In this document: in pieces, positions 38,834 through 48,689 of the stretch
Layout: the number at the start of each line of letters is the position of its first letter
How positions within the stretch are numbered: position 1 is the first letter of the stretch
Source: Halorussus rarus
Lineage (GTDB): Archaea > Halobacteriota > Halobacteria > Halobacteriales > Haladaptataceae
Direction: 5' to 3'
DNA length: 64,000 bases
NCBI RefSeq assembly: GCF_003369835.1
Contig: NZ_QPMJ01000002.1
Location: forward strand, 682,001 to 746,000
Made by a program: the position numbers and the translations under genes
Notes under the pieces: generated by a model
What the model was told of the DNA's origin: nothing
Database searches by the model: none
The model's input: only the letters and a program-made list of their open reading frames with translations

Positions 38834-39700
38834 CTACGTCGGCGTCGTCTGGATGTTCAGCGACTTCCGGAGGAGCTGGGTGAAGCTCATCGAGCAGAGG
38901 AAGTACCAGATGATCCAGAGCTGCATCGGGCCGAGCACCTTCGAGGTCCACCGGGCCTCGCCGATGAGCGGCGCCACGATGGTCCACTCGCCGGTGCTCA
39001 CGTGACCGTCCAGCACCATCCAGTAGATCCAGAGGAACACCGGGATGGTGACGAACATCGTCCACACCATCGGGCGGAACTGCTCCTTGAACATGCCCAT
39101 CTGGTCGCCCATCGCGTCCATCTGCTCCTCGCGGATCTCCTCGAGCGCCTCGTCGTCGCCCCGCTCCTGGGCCTGCTTGCGCTTCTCCTGGATGTCCTTC
39201 ATGCGCTGCTGGTAGGCGCTCATCTTGTCCATGTCCATCAGATTTGCCTGGAGCAGCGTGGTGAACAGCCCCGTCAGCAGCGCGACGACCAGCACGACGA
39301 CGTAGAACGGGACCACCGCGTCGACCGGGCCGAGCACGACGTCGACGGTCCCGCCGACGATGTCCCGGATCGGCCGCTGGGAGTACCCCAGGAAGAGGCC
39401 GGCGGCGCCGACCGCCGCCAGCTTGTCCCACTTCGTCCACGACGACTCGTCGTCGTCGATGTCCGCAACGTCGGCGTCGGTGTCGGTCGTCGTGACGGTT
39501 GTGGCGGGTTCGTCGTCGAGCGCCGCCTCGACCGCACCGGGGTCGGCGAGCCGGAACTCGTCGCCGACGCTCTCGAGGACGTCCTTCTCGATGAGGCGGC
39601 CCCACTGGCCGCTCGTGAGCGCGTCGTTCACGTCGGCCCACTCGATGCGCTCGGAGCCGCCGTCCGTGCGGTCGTAGACGACCGCCAGGGCGTCGGCCAT
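38834..39700 (-). CDS. DUF106 (EMC3/TMCO1, YidC-like) membrane insertase
   Basis: 288 residues. The N-terminal 85 residues look like a small acidic winged domain. Membrane segments at about 95-110, 122-148, 205-225 and 255-275 and the charged coiled coil between segments (MSAYQQRMKDIQEKRKQAQE) are the DUF106 pattern, the archaeal relative of YidC/Oxa1 and eukaryotic EMC3. It helps insert membrane proteins. Context between adk and cmk is the conserved archaeal one. Confidence 0.9.
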   Translation of the reverse strand: MADALAVVYDRTDGGSERIEWADVNDALTSGQWGRLIEKDVLESVGDEFRLADPGAVEAALDDEPATTVTTTDTDADVADIDDDESSWTKWDKLAAVGAAGLFLGYSQRPIRDIVGGTVDVVLGPVDAVVPFYVVVLVVALLTGLFTTLLQANLMDMDKMSAYQQRMKDIQEKRKQAQERGDDEALEEIREEQMDAMGDQMGMFKEQFRPMVWTMFVTIPVFLWIYWMVLDGHVSTGEWTIVAPLIGEARWTSKVLGPMQLWIIWYFLCSMSFTQLLRKSLNIQTTPT

Positions 39701-39948
39701 CGGCGATGAGCGACTCTATCTTGTCCGCGGTCCGTGCCATTGTGAGAGATTTGGAATCCCCCGGTTAATCAACTTTCGTCTTTAGTCGACCCGTCCCGAC
39801 CGCGTAATCGGGCGTTTCGGTCCGCGAGGGCGCGCTGGAACCGGTCCCTCCCGGGGGCCGGTCGGGGATCGGTCGCGGTGCTGGTCGGCAGTGCGTCCGA
39901 TTCCGGTCGGAGAAGCGACAGGCGCCCCAGCGAAAAACCGCGGACGCC

Positions 39949-40581
39949 TCAGGCGTTGCTCTCGATGGCCGACTTCACGTCGTCCCACACCTCGTCGGGG
40001 GTCTGCTCGCCGTCGATGCGGATGAGGTCGCCCTCCTCCTCGTAGAACTCGATGACCGGTTCGGTGTTCTCCTGGTAGACCCGGATGCGCTCGCGGACCG
40101 TCTCCTCGGTGTCGTCCTCGCGCTGGACGAGCCGCTCGCGGACGTCCTCGTCGTCGGGCATGTCGAACTCGACGTGGTAGATGTCGCCGGTCTCGGGGTC
40201 GAGCCGGCGGCCGGTCAGCCGCTCGACCAGCTCCTCCTCGTCGACGTCGAGGTAGAGCACGACGTCGAGGTCGGTCATCTCCGAGAGGGTCTCGGCCTGG
40301 TCGAGGTTGCGCGGGTAGCCGTCGAGGACGAATCCGTCGGCCTCGTCGAGGGCGGTGTCGACGATCTCGTTGACGACCTCGTCGGGCACGAGTTCGCCCC
40401 GGTCCATGTACTGGCCCGGCGTGTCGTACTCCACGTCGAGGTGGCTGATGTCCATCTGCTTGTTCGCCCGGAGGGCGTCGCCCGTCGTGACGTGGTCGAC
40501 GCCGAACTCCTCGACGATGTTGTCGCTCTGGGTACCCTTGCCCGCGCCCGGCGCGCCGAGTATCAGAATGTGCGGCTCCAT
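39949..40581 (-). CDS. adk: adenylate kinase
   Basis: 210 residues from ATG 40581. The P-loop GAPGAGKGT (residues 8-16), NMP-binding TTGDALRAN and [12 protein letters not shown] motifs and a lid region ([19 protein letters not shown]) without zinc cysteines identify the bacterial-type enzyme, usual in haloarchaea. It converts ATP and AMP to two ADP. It heads the leftward core cluster; secY, its usual upstream neighbour, is not next to it, and thrB lies divergently. Confidence 0.95.
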   Translation of the reverse strand: MEPHILILGAPGAGKGTQSDNIVEEFGVDHVTTGDALRANKQMDISHLDVEYDTPGQYMDRGELVPDEVVNEIVDTALDEADGFVLDGYPRNLDQAETLSEMTDLDVVLYLDVDEEELVERLTGRRLDPETGDIYHVEFDMPDDEDVRERLVQREDDTEETVRERIRVYQENTEPVIEFYEEEGDLIRIDGEQTPDEVWDDVKSAIESNA

Positions 40582-40768
40582 GGGAGAGAGTGCGCCGCCC
40601 TCGCATAAAGGCTTAAAGAAAGCGGACAGTACGACGCTCCGACCGGCTGTCGGGGCGGGCGTCGAGCGGGATGGACGCCCGCCGGGACCGGCCCGGTAGG
40701 CGCTCGACCGGGCCGCGGAGCGGGCGCGCCCCGGCAGACTTTTGATTTGGCCCTGATAATGCACGGCC

Positions 40769-41653
40769 ATGCTCACGGTGCGGGCGCCGGCGACGAGTGC
40801 GAACCTGGGGAGCGGCTTCGACGTGTTCGGGGTGGCGCTGACCCGTCCCGCCGACGTCGTGCGGGTCGAACGAGCGAGCGAGACCACCATCGAGGTGACC
40901 GGTGCGGGCGCGGAGTTCATCCCGACCGACCCCGCGGAGAACACGGCGGGCGTAGTCGCCCGCGAACTCGACGCGCCGGCCCGCATCCGGATCGACAAGG
41001 GCGTCAGGCCTTCTTCGGGGCTCGGCTCCTCGGCCGCTAGCGCCGCCGGCGCCGCGGTCGCGCTCAACGACCTCTACGACCGCGGGCTCTCCCGGAAGGA
41101 GCTGGTCCGGGTCGCGGCCGAGGGCGAGGCAGTCGTCTCGGGCGACGCTCACGCAGACAACGTCGCGCCCTCGATCCTGGGCGGATTCACGGTCGTCACC
41201 GACGACGGCATCACCTGCGTCGACGCCGACCTGCCGGTCGTGGTCTGCCTGCCCGAGACGGTGGTCTCGACCCGCGACGCCCGGGGCGTCGTCCCCGACT
41301 CGGTCGCGATGGACGACGTGGTCGAGACGGTCGGCAACGCCTCGACGCTGGTCGCCGGCATGTGCCGGTCGGACCCCGACCTCGTCGGCCGGGGGCTGAC
41401 CGACCCGGTGGTGACGCCCGCCCGCGCCGAGCTCATCGACGGCTACGAGGCGGTGGCCGAGGCCGCCGGCGAGGCCGGCGCGACCGGGGTGACCGTCTCG
41501 GGCGCGGGTCCGGGCGTGCTCGCGGTGTGTCGCCACCGGAGCCAGCGCCGGACCGTCGCCTCGGCGATGGTCGAGGCCTTCGACGACGCCGGAGTGGACG
41601 CGTGCGCCTACCAGACCGAGATCGGCGGCGGCGCGGTGCAGTATCGTTCGTAG
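40769..41653 (+). CDS. thrB: homoserine kinase
   Basis: 294 residues of the GHMP kinase family. [17 protein letters not shown] is the N-terminal motif, [20 protein letters not shown] the ATP-binding loop, and [13 protein letters not shown] the third GHMP motif. It phosphorylates L-homoserine for threonine synthesis. Divergent from adk with 187 bases between the starts. Confidence 0.92.
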   Translation: MLTVRAPATSANLGSGFDVFGVALTRPADVVRVERASETTIEVTGAGAEFIPTDPAENTAGVVARELDAPARIRIDKGVRPSSGLGSSAASAAGAAVALNDLYDRGLSRKELVRVAAEGEAVVSGDAHADNVAPSILGGFTVVTDDGITCVDADLPVVVCLPETVVSTRDARGVVPDSVAMDDVVETVGNASTLVAGMCRSDPDLVGRGLTDPVVTPARAELIDGYEAVAEAAGEAGATGVTVSGAGPGVLAVCRHRSQRRTVASAMVEAFDDAGVDACAYQTEIGGGAVQYRS

Positions 41654-41683
41654 GGCGGGGTCGGAGCGGGGCGAGAAACGAAC

Positions 41684-41755
41684 TCAGCCGAGCAGGTCGA
41701 GCTTCTCGGGGAGGTCGGCCGACGGCGCGTCGTCGACGGTGAGGTAGGCGGTCAT
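41684..41755 (-). pseudogene. 5' stub of a polysaccharide deacetylase gene
   Basis: ATG 41755 opens 23 codons, MTAYLTVDDAPSADLPEKLD and a short end, then TGA. LTVDDAPS.DLPEK is the start of haloarchaeal NodB-type polysaccharide deacetylases, where the DD pair is the metal and catalytic site. The remaining 200 or more codons are missing; sequence beyond is intergenic. The piece is probably a deletion scar. Confidence 0.5.
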
Positions 41756-41813
41756 CGTCGGGGTGAAACGTGTGAGCCGGGGGAGAACGACGGTCCGATC
41801 GCGGGCGCGTCGC

Positions 41814-42722
41814 TCAGTTCCCGCGGCCCTGGAGCTTCTCCTCGTCGGGCAGGTCGGCGTTGGCCTCGCCCTTCATGCCCGAGCCGATGTCCTTGCTGAT
41901 GGCGGCGAGTCGCTCGGGGTCGTCCCAGCTGTTGGTCGCCTCGACGATGGCGTCGGCCATCGCCTCGGGGTCCTCGGCGCCGAAGATGCCAGACCCGACG
42001 AAGATGCCGTCGCAGCCGTGGTGCATCATTAGCGCGGCGTCCGCGGGCGTGGCGATGCCGCCCGCCGCGAAGTTGACGACCGGGAGCCGGCCCTCCTCGG
42101 CGGTCTCGTGGACCAGGTGAGCCGGCGCCTCGATGTCGCGGGCGAACGCCTCGCGCTCCTCCTTGGTCATCCCCTCGATCTCGCGGATGGCGCCCTTGAT
42201 GTTGCGCTGGTGGTGGACCGCCTGGTTGACGTCGCCGGTGCCGGCCTCGCCCTTGGTCCGGATCATCGCCGCGCCCTCCTCGATGCGCCGGAGCGCCTCG
42301 CCGAGGTTGCGCGCGCCGCAGACGAACGGCGAGGTGAACTCCCGCTTGTCGATGTGGTACTTGTCGTCGGCGGGCGTCAGCACCTCCGACTCGTCGATCA
42401 TGTCCACGCCGATCGCCTCCAGAATCTGTGCCTCCTTCGTGTGACCGATGCGGGACTTGCCCATCACCGGGATCGACACCTCGTCGATGATCTCCTCGAC
42501 GTCGGCGGGGTCGGCCATCCGGGCGACGCCGCCGCGCTTGCGGATGTCGGCCGGGACCGCCTCGAGGGCCATCACCGCGACCGCGCCCGCGTCCTCGGCG
42601 ATGCGGGCCTGCTCGCGGTTCACCACGTCCATGATGACCCCGCCCTTCTGCATCCGCGCGAACCCGCGCTTGACGAGTTCGCTGCCGCGCTTGAGCTCCT
42701 CGATGTCGGTCTCTTCGGCCAT
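41814..42722 (-). CDS. pdxS: pyridoxal 5'-phosphate synthase subunit PdxS
   Basis: 302 residues, full length. [40 protein letters not shown] and VMGKSRIGH are PdxS signatures with the two catalytic lysines. It makes PLP from ribose 5-phosphate, glyceraldehyde 3-phosphate and ammonia supplied by PdxT, which is not in this window. Monocistronic. Confidence 0.96.
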   Translation of the reverse strand: MAEETDIEELKRGSELVKRGFARMQKGGVIMDVVNREQARIAEDAGAVAVMALEAVPADIRKRGGVARMADPADVEEIIDEVSIPVMGKSRIGHTKEAQILEAIGVDMIDESEVLTPADDKYHIDKREFTSPFVCGARNLGEALRRIEEGAAMIRTKGEAGTGDVNQAVHHQRNIKGAIREIEGMTKEEREAFARDIEAPAHLVHETAEEGRLPVVNFAAGGIATPADAALMMHHGCDGIFVGSGIFGAEDPEAMADAIVEATNSWDDPERLAAISKDIGSGMKGEANADLPDEEKLQGRGN

Positions 42723-42848
42723 GCGAGTCAGTTGCCACGCGAACGGTTAATGCGTACCGATTGCCCGACTCGGCTGCCGGGTCCGCCGGCCGGCGTCGCG
42801 CCGTCCGGGACCGTCAGAGCTTTGCGCCGGAGGTGAGACGACACCCGT

Positions 42849-43595
42849 ATGCTCCCCGACCGGGACGGCCGCTCGCGGCTGCCCGACCGCGCCCAGCTCC
42901 CGCGGTACCTCGCCCCGCTGCCCGAGCGGCTGGAGGACGTCGCGCTCCGGTACGCCTGGGTCATCGTCGCGGTCAACCTCCTCGGGACCGCGTTCGGCTT
43001 CTGGTACTACGGCTTCCACCCGCTCCCGCTGTCGGACCCCCTCATCGCGCTCCAGTTCGGGCTCGAACCCCCGGTGATGTGGCCGTTCGTCCCCGACAGC
43101 CCGGTGGCGACCCTGTTCATCGCCGGCAGCCTCGCGCTCTGGAAGCTCGGCCGGAACTCCGAGGTGGTGAACGCGCTCGCGTTCTTCGGCTGTCTGAAGC
43201 TCGGGCTCTGGACGCCGTTCACCCTGCTGGCGTTCATGGAGGGGTTCTCGTACAACTCGGTCTGGATGTACAACTTCCTGTTCTGGAGCCACCTCGGAAT
43301 GGTCGCCGAGGCGTTCCTCGTCCACCGGTACAGCGACTTCCCGGTCGGCGCGGTGTTCGTCGCGGTGGTCTGGTACGGCTTCAACGACGTCGTCGACTAC
43401 TTCGTGCCCATCGTCGGGTCTGCCCACCACACCCTGCTGCCGGCCCAACTGCTCGGGCCCGACGGGTTCGCGACCCACCCGTCGCCGACCCACGAGATCG
43501 CGGCCGCCGGGGCGATCGTCATCACCATCGCCGCCACGTTCCTGGCGCTCGCGACCCGGGTGAAGAAGCTGGAGGCCCGGACTCGAGAAGCGTGA
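42849..43595 (+). CDS. DUF1405 family membrane protein
   Basis: 248 residues with about six hydrophobic segments (about 36-56, 74-98, 103-120, 132-155, 160-180 and 215-238). The WYYGFHPLPLSDPL and PFVPDSPVATLF motifs mark DUF1405. Its function is not established. Convergent with valS, which ends 19 bases away on the other strand. Confidence 0.85.
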   Translation: MLPDRDGRSRLPDRAQLPRYLAPLPERLEDVALRYAWVIVAVNLLGTAFGFWYYGFHPLPLSDPLIALQFGLEPPVMWPFVPDSPVATLFIAGSLALWKLGRNSEVVNALAFFGCLKLGLWTPFTLLAFMEGFSYNSVWMYNFLFWSHLGMVAEAFLVHRYSDFPVGAVFVAVVWYGFNDVVDYFVPIVGSAHHTLLPAQLLGPDGFATHPSPTHEIAAAGAIVITIAATFLALATRVKKLEARTREA

Positions 43596-43614
43596 TTTTC
43601 GTGGACCGTCCGAC

Positions 43615-46296
43615 CTACTCCCGAACGACGACCAGCGCGGACTCCGTCTCCAGCATCTCTCCCTCCCCGGCGTAGGTGCGCTCGCGCTCGACGGCGAACT
43701 CCTCGGGCTCCAGGATCTCGCCCGCGGCCCGGAGCCGGTCGCCGTCGAGCTCGAACTCGCCGGTCTCGATGGCCGCCTCGATGTCGCCGACCGTCCCGCC
43801 GTACTTCGGGCCGACCGTCTCGTAGTCGAGGTTCACGTCGCGTATCTCGGTCGTGGTCTCGGGTTCCTCGGCGAGCACGTCGAGGTTCCGGACGTGCGCG
43901 ACCTCCCGGATGGCGTCCTCGAATCCCGCGACGTCGCCGTGGACCGCGACCTCGTCCAGTTCGGCGTTGAGCGCCAGCTGGTGCTCGGTCTTGTACTTCC
44001 GGAGCGCCGAGACGACCGCCATCGAGGTCTCGCCCGCCGCGAGGTCGGCCTCGTAGCCCGCGGGCTCGGGCCAGTCGGCGGTGTGGACGCTCTCGTCGCC
44101 GTACATCGTCCGCCACAGCTCCTCGGTGACGTGGGGCAGCAGCGGCGCGAACAGCTTCAGGAAGGTCCGGTGGGCGCTCGTCAGTGCGAAGTCCCGCGAG
44201 CGCGACGCCTCGCGCTGCTTGGCAATCTCGAGGTAGTCGTCGCAGAACGTGTTCCAGAAGAAGCTCCGGAGCCGGTCGCGGGCCTTCGAGAACTCGTAGG
44301 CGTCCATGTGGGCGGTGACGTCGGCGACGACTTCGTCGAGTTCGGCCAGCAGCCAGCGGTCAATCGCGGCGAGGTCGTCGGGGTCGCCGGAATCAGTGGT
44401 CCCGCCGGGCCCGCCGGACCCGCTGCCGGAAGCGAGGTCCGCCACGAGCTTCGAGGCGTTCCAGAGCTTCGTGAGCAGCTTGTCGCCCGTTCGAAGGTCC
44501 TTCTCGCTGTAGGGGAAGTCGTCGCCGACCGCGGTGCCGGCGGCCCAGTACCGGACCGCGTCGACGGGATAGTCGGCGAGCGCCTCCTCGGGCGCGACGA
44601 CGTTGCCCTTCGAGGAGGACATCTTCTCGCGGTTCTCGTCGAGGACGTGGCCGTTTATCATGACCGCGTCGAACGGGGCCTCGCCGGTGTGTTCGACGCA
44701 CTTCACGACGGTGTGGAACAGCCAGAACGAGATGATGTCGTGGCCCTGGGGACGGAGGTCGAACTGATAGAGTTCGGGGTTGGCCATCTCGGTCTCGCCG
44801 GTCGCCTCGTCGTAGTCCCATCCCGCGTTGATGAGCGGCGTCAGCGACGAGGTGGCCCAGGTGTCGAAGACGTCCTCCTCGGGGACGAACTCGTCGTGGC
44901 CGCACTCGGGGCAGGCGTCGACCGGCGGGTCGTCGGCGAGGGGGTCGACCGGCAGGTCGGCGCGGTCGGCCACGACCTCGGTCCCGCAGTCGCCGCAGTA
45001 CCAGACCGGGAACGGGATGCCCGAGTCGCGCTGGCGGGAGATGCACCAGTCCCACTCCAGGCCCTCGATCCAGTGCTCGTACCGGGTGAACATCTTCTCG
45101 GGGTACCAGTCCATCTCCCGGCCCGCCTCCAGGTACGCCTCCTTGCGGTCGAGCAGCTTCACGTACCACTGCTCGGTGACGAGGAACTCGACGTCGGTGC
45201 CGCAGCGCTCGTGGACGTTGACGGTGTGGGTGATGGGCCGGCGGTCGCGCAGGTGCCCCTCCGACTCCAGGTCCGCCACGATGGCCTCGCGAGCCTCCTC
45301 GGTGCTCATCCCCTCGTAGGGCCCCGCGAGGTCGGTCATCGTGCCCGACTCGTCGATGGCGACCCGGAGCGGCAGGTCGTGGGCCTGGTACCACTCGATG
45401 TCGGTCTGGTCGCCGAAGGTGCACGACATCACCGCGCCGGTCCCGGTCTCGAGGTCGACGCGCTCGTCGGCGATGACCGGCACCTCGTGGCCGAACAGCG
45501 GGACCTCGGCGGTCTCGCCCGCGAGGTGGGCGTGGTCCTCGTCGTCGGGGTGGACGAACATCGCGACGCACGCCGGGACGAGTTCGGGCCGCGTGGTCGA
45601 GATGACGAGCTCGCCGTCGGTGCTGGTCAGGGGGAACGCGATGTCGTTGAAGTGGGCGTCGCGCTCGGCGTCCTCGGTCTCGACCTGCGAGATGGCGGTC
45701 TCGCACTCGGGACACCAGATGGCGGGCGCCTCCCGGCGGTACTCCCGACCGTCCTCGTAGAGTTCGACGAACGAGAGCTGGGAGACGCGCTGGACCCGGG
45801 GCTCGATGGTCTTGTACGTCCGCGACCAGTCGATGGAGACGCCCAGCCCCTGCATCTTCTCGGTGAAGTCGGCCTCGTACTCCCGGCAGACCTCGCGGCA
45901 CTTCTCCTGGAACTTCCGCCGGGAGAAGTCCTGGTGGCGGACGCCCAGGTCGCGCTCGGTCAGGCGCTCGGAGGCGATGCCGTTGTCGTCGTAGCCGAAC
46001 GGGAAGAACACCTCCGCCCGGGACATCCGGCGGAACCGGGCGGCGAAGTCCTGGAGCGTGTGGCCGTAGAGGTGGCCCATGTGGAGGTCGCCCGAGACGG
46101 TCGGCGGCGGGGTGTCGATGGAGAAGACGGTGTTGGGGTCGGTCTCGGGGTCGCCCTCGTAGGCGTAGGTCTCGTCCTCGACCCAGTGCTGCTGCCACTT
46201 CTGTTCCACCCCTCGGGGGTCGTACTCGCCGGTCGGCTTCGAATCGGTGGCTTCGGGTCGGCTCTCTCCGGTCGTCTGGGATTGGTCGGCTGTCAT
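43615..46296 (-). CDS. valS: valyl-tRNA synthetase
   Basis: 893 residues of class I synthetase. The HIGH motif appears as HMGHLYGH, the KMSKS motif as KMSSSKGNV, and the editing domain and a zinc-like CPEC site (WCPECETAISQ; CGDCG, CPECG) are present. Acidic insertions are typical of halophiles. It charges tRNA-Val and edits mischarged threonine. Its promoter must lie in 46297-46400. Confidence 0.96.
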   Translation of the reverse strand: MTADQSQTTGESRPEATDSKPTGEYDPRGVEQKWQQHWVEDETYAYEGDPETDPNTVFSIDTPPPTVSGDLHMGHLYGHTLQDFAARFRRMSRAEVFFPFGYDDNGIASERLTERDLGVRHQDFSRRKFQEKCREVCREYEADFTEKMQGLGVSIDWSRTYKTIEPRVQRVSQLSFVELYEDGREYRREAPAIWCPECETAISQVETEDAERDAHFNDIAFPLTSTDGELVISTTRPELVPACVAMFVHPDDEDHAHLAGETAEVPLFGHEVPVIADERVDLETGTGAVMSCTFGDQTDIEWYQAHDLPLRVAIDESGTMTDLAGPYEGMSTEEAREAIVADLESEGHLRDRRPITHTVNVHERCGTDVEFLVTEQWYVKLLDRKEAYLEAGREMDWYPEKMFTRYEHWIEGLEWDWCISRQRDSGIPFPVWYCGDCGTEVVADRADLPVDPLADDPPVDACPECGHDEFVPEEDVFDTWATSSLTPLINAGWDYDEATGETEMANPELYQFDLRPQGHDIISFWLFHTVVKCVEHTGEAPFDAVMINGHVLDENREKMSSSKGNVVAPEEALADYPVDAVRYWAAGTAVGDDFPYSEKDLRTGDKLLTKLWNASKLVADLASGSGSGGPGGTTDSGDPDDLAAIDRWLLAELDEVVADVTAHMDAYEFSKARDRLRSFFWNTFCDDYLEIAKQREASRSRDFALTSAHRTFLKLFAPLLPHVTEELWRTMYGDESVHTADWPEPAGYEADLAAGETSMAVVSALRKYKTEHQLALNAELDEVAVHGDVAGFEDAIREVAHVRNLDVLAEEPETTTEIRDVNLDYETVGPKYGGTVGDIEAAIETGEFELDGDRLRAAGEILEPEEFAVERERTYAGEGEMLETESALVVVRE

Positions 46297-46619
46297 GGAT
46301 GTCGCGTAGACTGGTCGGTTGTCACGGCTGTCGCGCGGGTCGGTCGGCGGCCTGCGCGCTGAAAGGCGGTGCGTCGGGACGTGGGTGAGGAGAGAGCGGG
46401 GGCTAGCGGCCCCCTACCTTTACGGCCGGGGATACCGCGAGGGCTCGCGCCGGACGAGCGTCGGCCGCAGTCATCACTCCCGAGTTATCCGTTCGCGGTC
46501 ATAATACTTGCGCAGTCGCGCCGGCCCGGAGGTCTCGTTGCCGTCCGGTCTGCGCCTCACTCCGTTCGGGTCTCCCCGTTCGCGGGTCGTCCTTCCCCGC
46601 TCACCTCACGAGGCCTCCA
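46297..46619. other. intergenic region upstream of valS
   Basis: No gene is supported. A hairpin GGGGGC/GCCCCC lies near 46,410-46,425, and an A/T-rich patch (TCATAATACTT) near 46,497-46,507. The segment between may hold the promoter and leader of valS on the minus strand. Confidence 0.4.
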
Positions 46620-47558
46620 CTACGTTCCGGCCTCGCCGTTCGCGTGCGAGCGGACCCACAGCTCCCCGATGCGCGACAGTCGCGTCCGGTAGGACTTGCC
46701 GTGCTCCTCCTGCTCGATGTACCCCTTGCCGCCCGGCCCGAGCCGGTCGACGTTGTAGATGACCTTCGACCGGAAGCTGTCGGTGTACTCCTCGTCGAGT
46801 TCGCTGGCGAGCGCCTCCGCGAGCTCCGAGACCGACTCGAACTCGCCCTCCTCGCCGAGCTTGAACAGGATGACCTCCTCGAAGGGTTTGACGTTCGAGA
46901 ACGAGGCGACCGGGATCTCGGCGATGTGGCCGTCGCCGACCCGCTTGGCGCCGATGGTGGTGCCCCGCTCGTCGAACTCCGAGAGCAGTTCGCGGGCGCT
47001 GTCGAGGCGCTCGTCGATGCGGTCGCTACTCGCCTGCGCGGCCGGTTCGTCATCGGCGGAGTCGCCGGCTTCGGCGTCCTCCCGGAGGTCCTCGAGCAGG
47101 CCGGCCTGCCGGCGGAGCTCCTCGGCGAGTTCGGTCTCGAGGTACTTCTCCGGGGCGGTGTAGTAGGTGTGTATCTGCTCGCGGTCCTCCTCGCGCTCGA
47201 CCATCACCGAGTGGGCCGCGGTGGCGAACGCGAAGCTGACGGTCCGGGGCATCGCCGAGATGTTGACCCAGACCTCGCGGCCCGCGTCGAGTTCGTCGTT
47301 GATGAGGTGGTAGGCCTGCTCGAAGGCGGCGTCGTAGTCGTACACGTCATCGACCACGACGCGCTCGGTGGTCGCCCCTAGCAGGTTCCGGAAGTCCTGT
47401 TCGAGCTTCTGGGAGAGGTTCCGGGAGTACTCGACGTTGGCCTCGCTGCCGACCGCGCCCTCCAGCAGGATGACGCGGTCGACGTCCAGCTGGTCGCGCA
47501 CGAGGGGCGCGATGAGCCGGTCGTAGTCGAACCCGACCGGGACGATGTGGGTCTGCAT
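46620..47558 (-). CDS. HFX_2341-family transcription regulator (DUF6293)
   Basis: 312 residues from ATG 47558. The N-terminal 150 residues form a CARF-like Rossmann domain (HIVPVGFDYDRLIAPL, VWVNISAMPRTVSFA), and the C-terminal part carries a winged helix (GYIEQEEHGKSYRTRLSRIG). This family is conserved in haloarchaea. The CARF-like half may sense a nucleotide ligand. GGGGTTAAACCCC (47580-47592), 22 bases before the ATG, is a near-palindrome containing a TATA-like core and may be its own operator. Confidence 0.8.
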   Translation of the reverse strand: MQTHIVPVGFDYDRLIAPLVRDQLDVDRVILLEGAVGSEANVEYSRNLSQKLEQDFRNLLGATTERVVVDDVYDYDAAFEQAYHLINDELDAGREVWVNISAMPRTVSFAFATAAHSVMVEREEDREQIHTYYTAPEKYLETELAEELRRQAGLLEDLREDAEAGDSADDEPAAQASSDRIDERLDSARELLSEFDERGTTIGAKRVGDGHIAEIPVASFSNVKPFEEVILFKLGEEGEFESVSELAEALASELDEEYTDSFRSKVIYNVDRLGPGGKGYIEQEEHGKSYRTRLSRIGELWVRSHANGEAGT

Positions 47559-47728
47559 GTGGCTCCGTAGCGCCGAAGGGGGGTTAAACCCCAAGCTTTC
47601 GCTGTACTCCGCAAGCCATCAGGATGCGCCCTGTACCCGGCTACCGGTAGCGCCCGGTGAATCAGCCCACCGTCTGGGTGTCTGCACGAGCGAAGCGAGT
47701 GCAGGCTCGGAGGACGGGGTTGTCCTCC

Positions 47729-47859
47729 GGTGGACTGAAAGGGGCCGGCCGGCCGGTCGCGTCCGAAGGATTTGGTCGCCTCTGCAGGCCACTATTCGGC
47801 GAGCGTCAGCGAGCCGAATATCCTGCAGAGCGACCGGGACCGGCCGGGGGCTTTCGAGG
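47729..47859 (+). repeat. structured repeat element, copy A
   Basis: It begins GGTGGACTGAAAGGGG and ends GGGGGCTTTCGAGGA. Inside, CCGGCCGGTCGC pairs with GCGACCGGGACCGG, and a tip hairpin (CTCTGCAGG / CCTGCAGAG around ATTCGGC / GCCGAAT) tops the stem. Copy B at 48447-48572 has the same ends in the opposite orientation but an entirely different tip. No coding frame. GCACGAGCGAAGCGAGTGC, another hairpin, lies just upstream (47,685-47,703). Confidence 0.7.
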
Positions 47860-47958
47860 ACAACTCGGAGTCGACGCTCGCGCGATTCGGTAACGCGTTG
47901 AGAACACGCCGTCGGAGAACCGCCACCTTTACGCGCCGCTCCGTCACCCTTGGAACCG

Positions 47959-48408
47959 ATGAGTCTCCGGAGTGCGGTCGCCGCCCCGTTCCAGCAGAAG
48001 GGCACGGAGTCGATGGCCGAGAGCGAGTTCGTGGTCGCGCTGTCGCTGGACCGCGACTGGTTCTCGCCCGACCAGGCCGAGCGCCTCATCGACGTGGCCA
48101 GCGGGCAGGGGCTGCTCGTCCGCGAGGACGGCGACGTCGTGACGGCATTCGACCCGAGCGAAGTCGAGATTGCCGAGGGGTTCGTCCCCGACGAGTCCAT
48201 CCTCCAGGAGCAGTCGACCTTCGAGAAGCTGCTCGACAAGGTCGTCTCGGCCGGGACCGAGAAACAGACCGCGGTCGCCGAGATCAACGACCTCCAGAAC
48301 CGGCTCGGCGTGACCATCGAGGCCGCCGCGGTGGTGTACGCCCGGCGTCGGGGCGTCGAGGTCACCCGCGAGGCCGCCGAAGCGCGCGAGGAACTGAAGG
48401 CCGACTAG
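47959..48408 (+). CDS. DUF2240 family protein
   Basis: 149 residues from ATG 47959. SLRSAVAAPFQQKGTESMAE, then VVALSLDRDWFSPDQAERLI, is the DUF2240 pattern of archaea, a winged-helix-like fold of unknown role. The C-terminal half is a charged helical pair. It sits alone between the two inverted copies of the structured repeat. Confidence 0.8.
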   Translation: MSLRSAVAAPFQQKGTESMAESEFVVALSLDRDWFSPDQAERLIDVASGQGLLVREDGDVVTAFDPSEVEIAEGFVPDESILQEQSTFEKLLDKVVSAGTEKQTAVAEINDLQNRLGVTIEAAAVVYARRRGVEVTREAAEAREELKAD

Positions 48409-48446
48409 GCAAACAGGGAAGCGAGAAAACGAGGGGCTGTACTTTC

Positions 48447-48572
48447 TCGAAAGCCCCCGCCCGGTCGCGGTCGTTGCACGACATATCTGCGCCTCTCCGC
48501 ACCGCCCGGCGCAGATAGGGGTCGTGCAAGCGACCACGTGAACGCGACCGGGCTGCCCCTTTCAGTCCACCC
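48447..48572 (-). repeat. structured repeat element, copy B (inverted)
   Basis: Read on the minus strand it begins GGTGGACTGAAAGGGGC and ends GGGGGCTTTCGA, like copy A. The GCCCGGTCGCG / CGCGACCGGGC stem is kept, but the tip is TTGCACGAC / GTCGTGCAA with ATCTGCGCC / GGCGCAGAT. A conserved outline with different paired tips suggests a structure-dependent element. No gene lies in 48409-48689. Confidence 0.7.
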
Positions 48573-48689
48573 AAACGCCGGTTGTGTCACCGAGCGCATC
48601 CAGAGAGACTGGACAGGCAGTCCTCGATTCCGGAGATCTCCGCAACCCAAAGCCGAAGGCTGATTCGGATCCGCCGTCATTCTTGACGT

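Noticed and set aside
43894-46362. Very long open frame (over 800 codons) on the + strand opposite valS
   Set aside because: Its low-complexity Val/Leu/Asp/Gly-rich product mirrors a G/C-rich gene; valS has all synthetase motifs. Such shadows are normal at high GC3.
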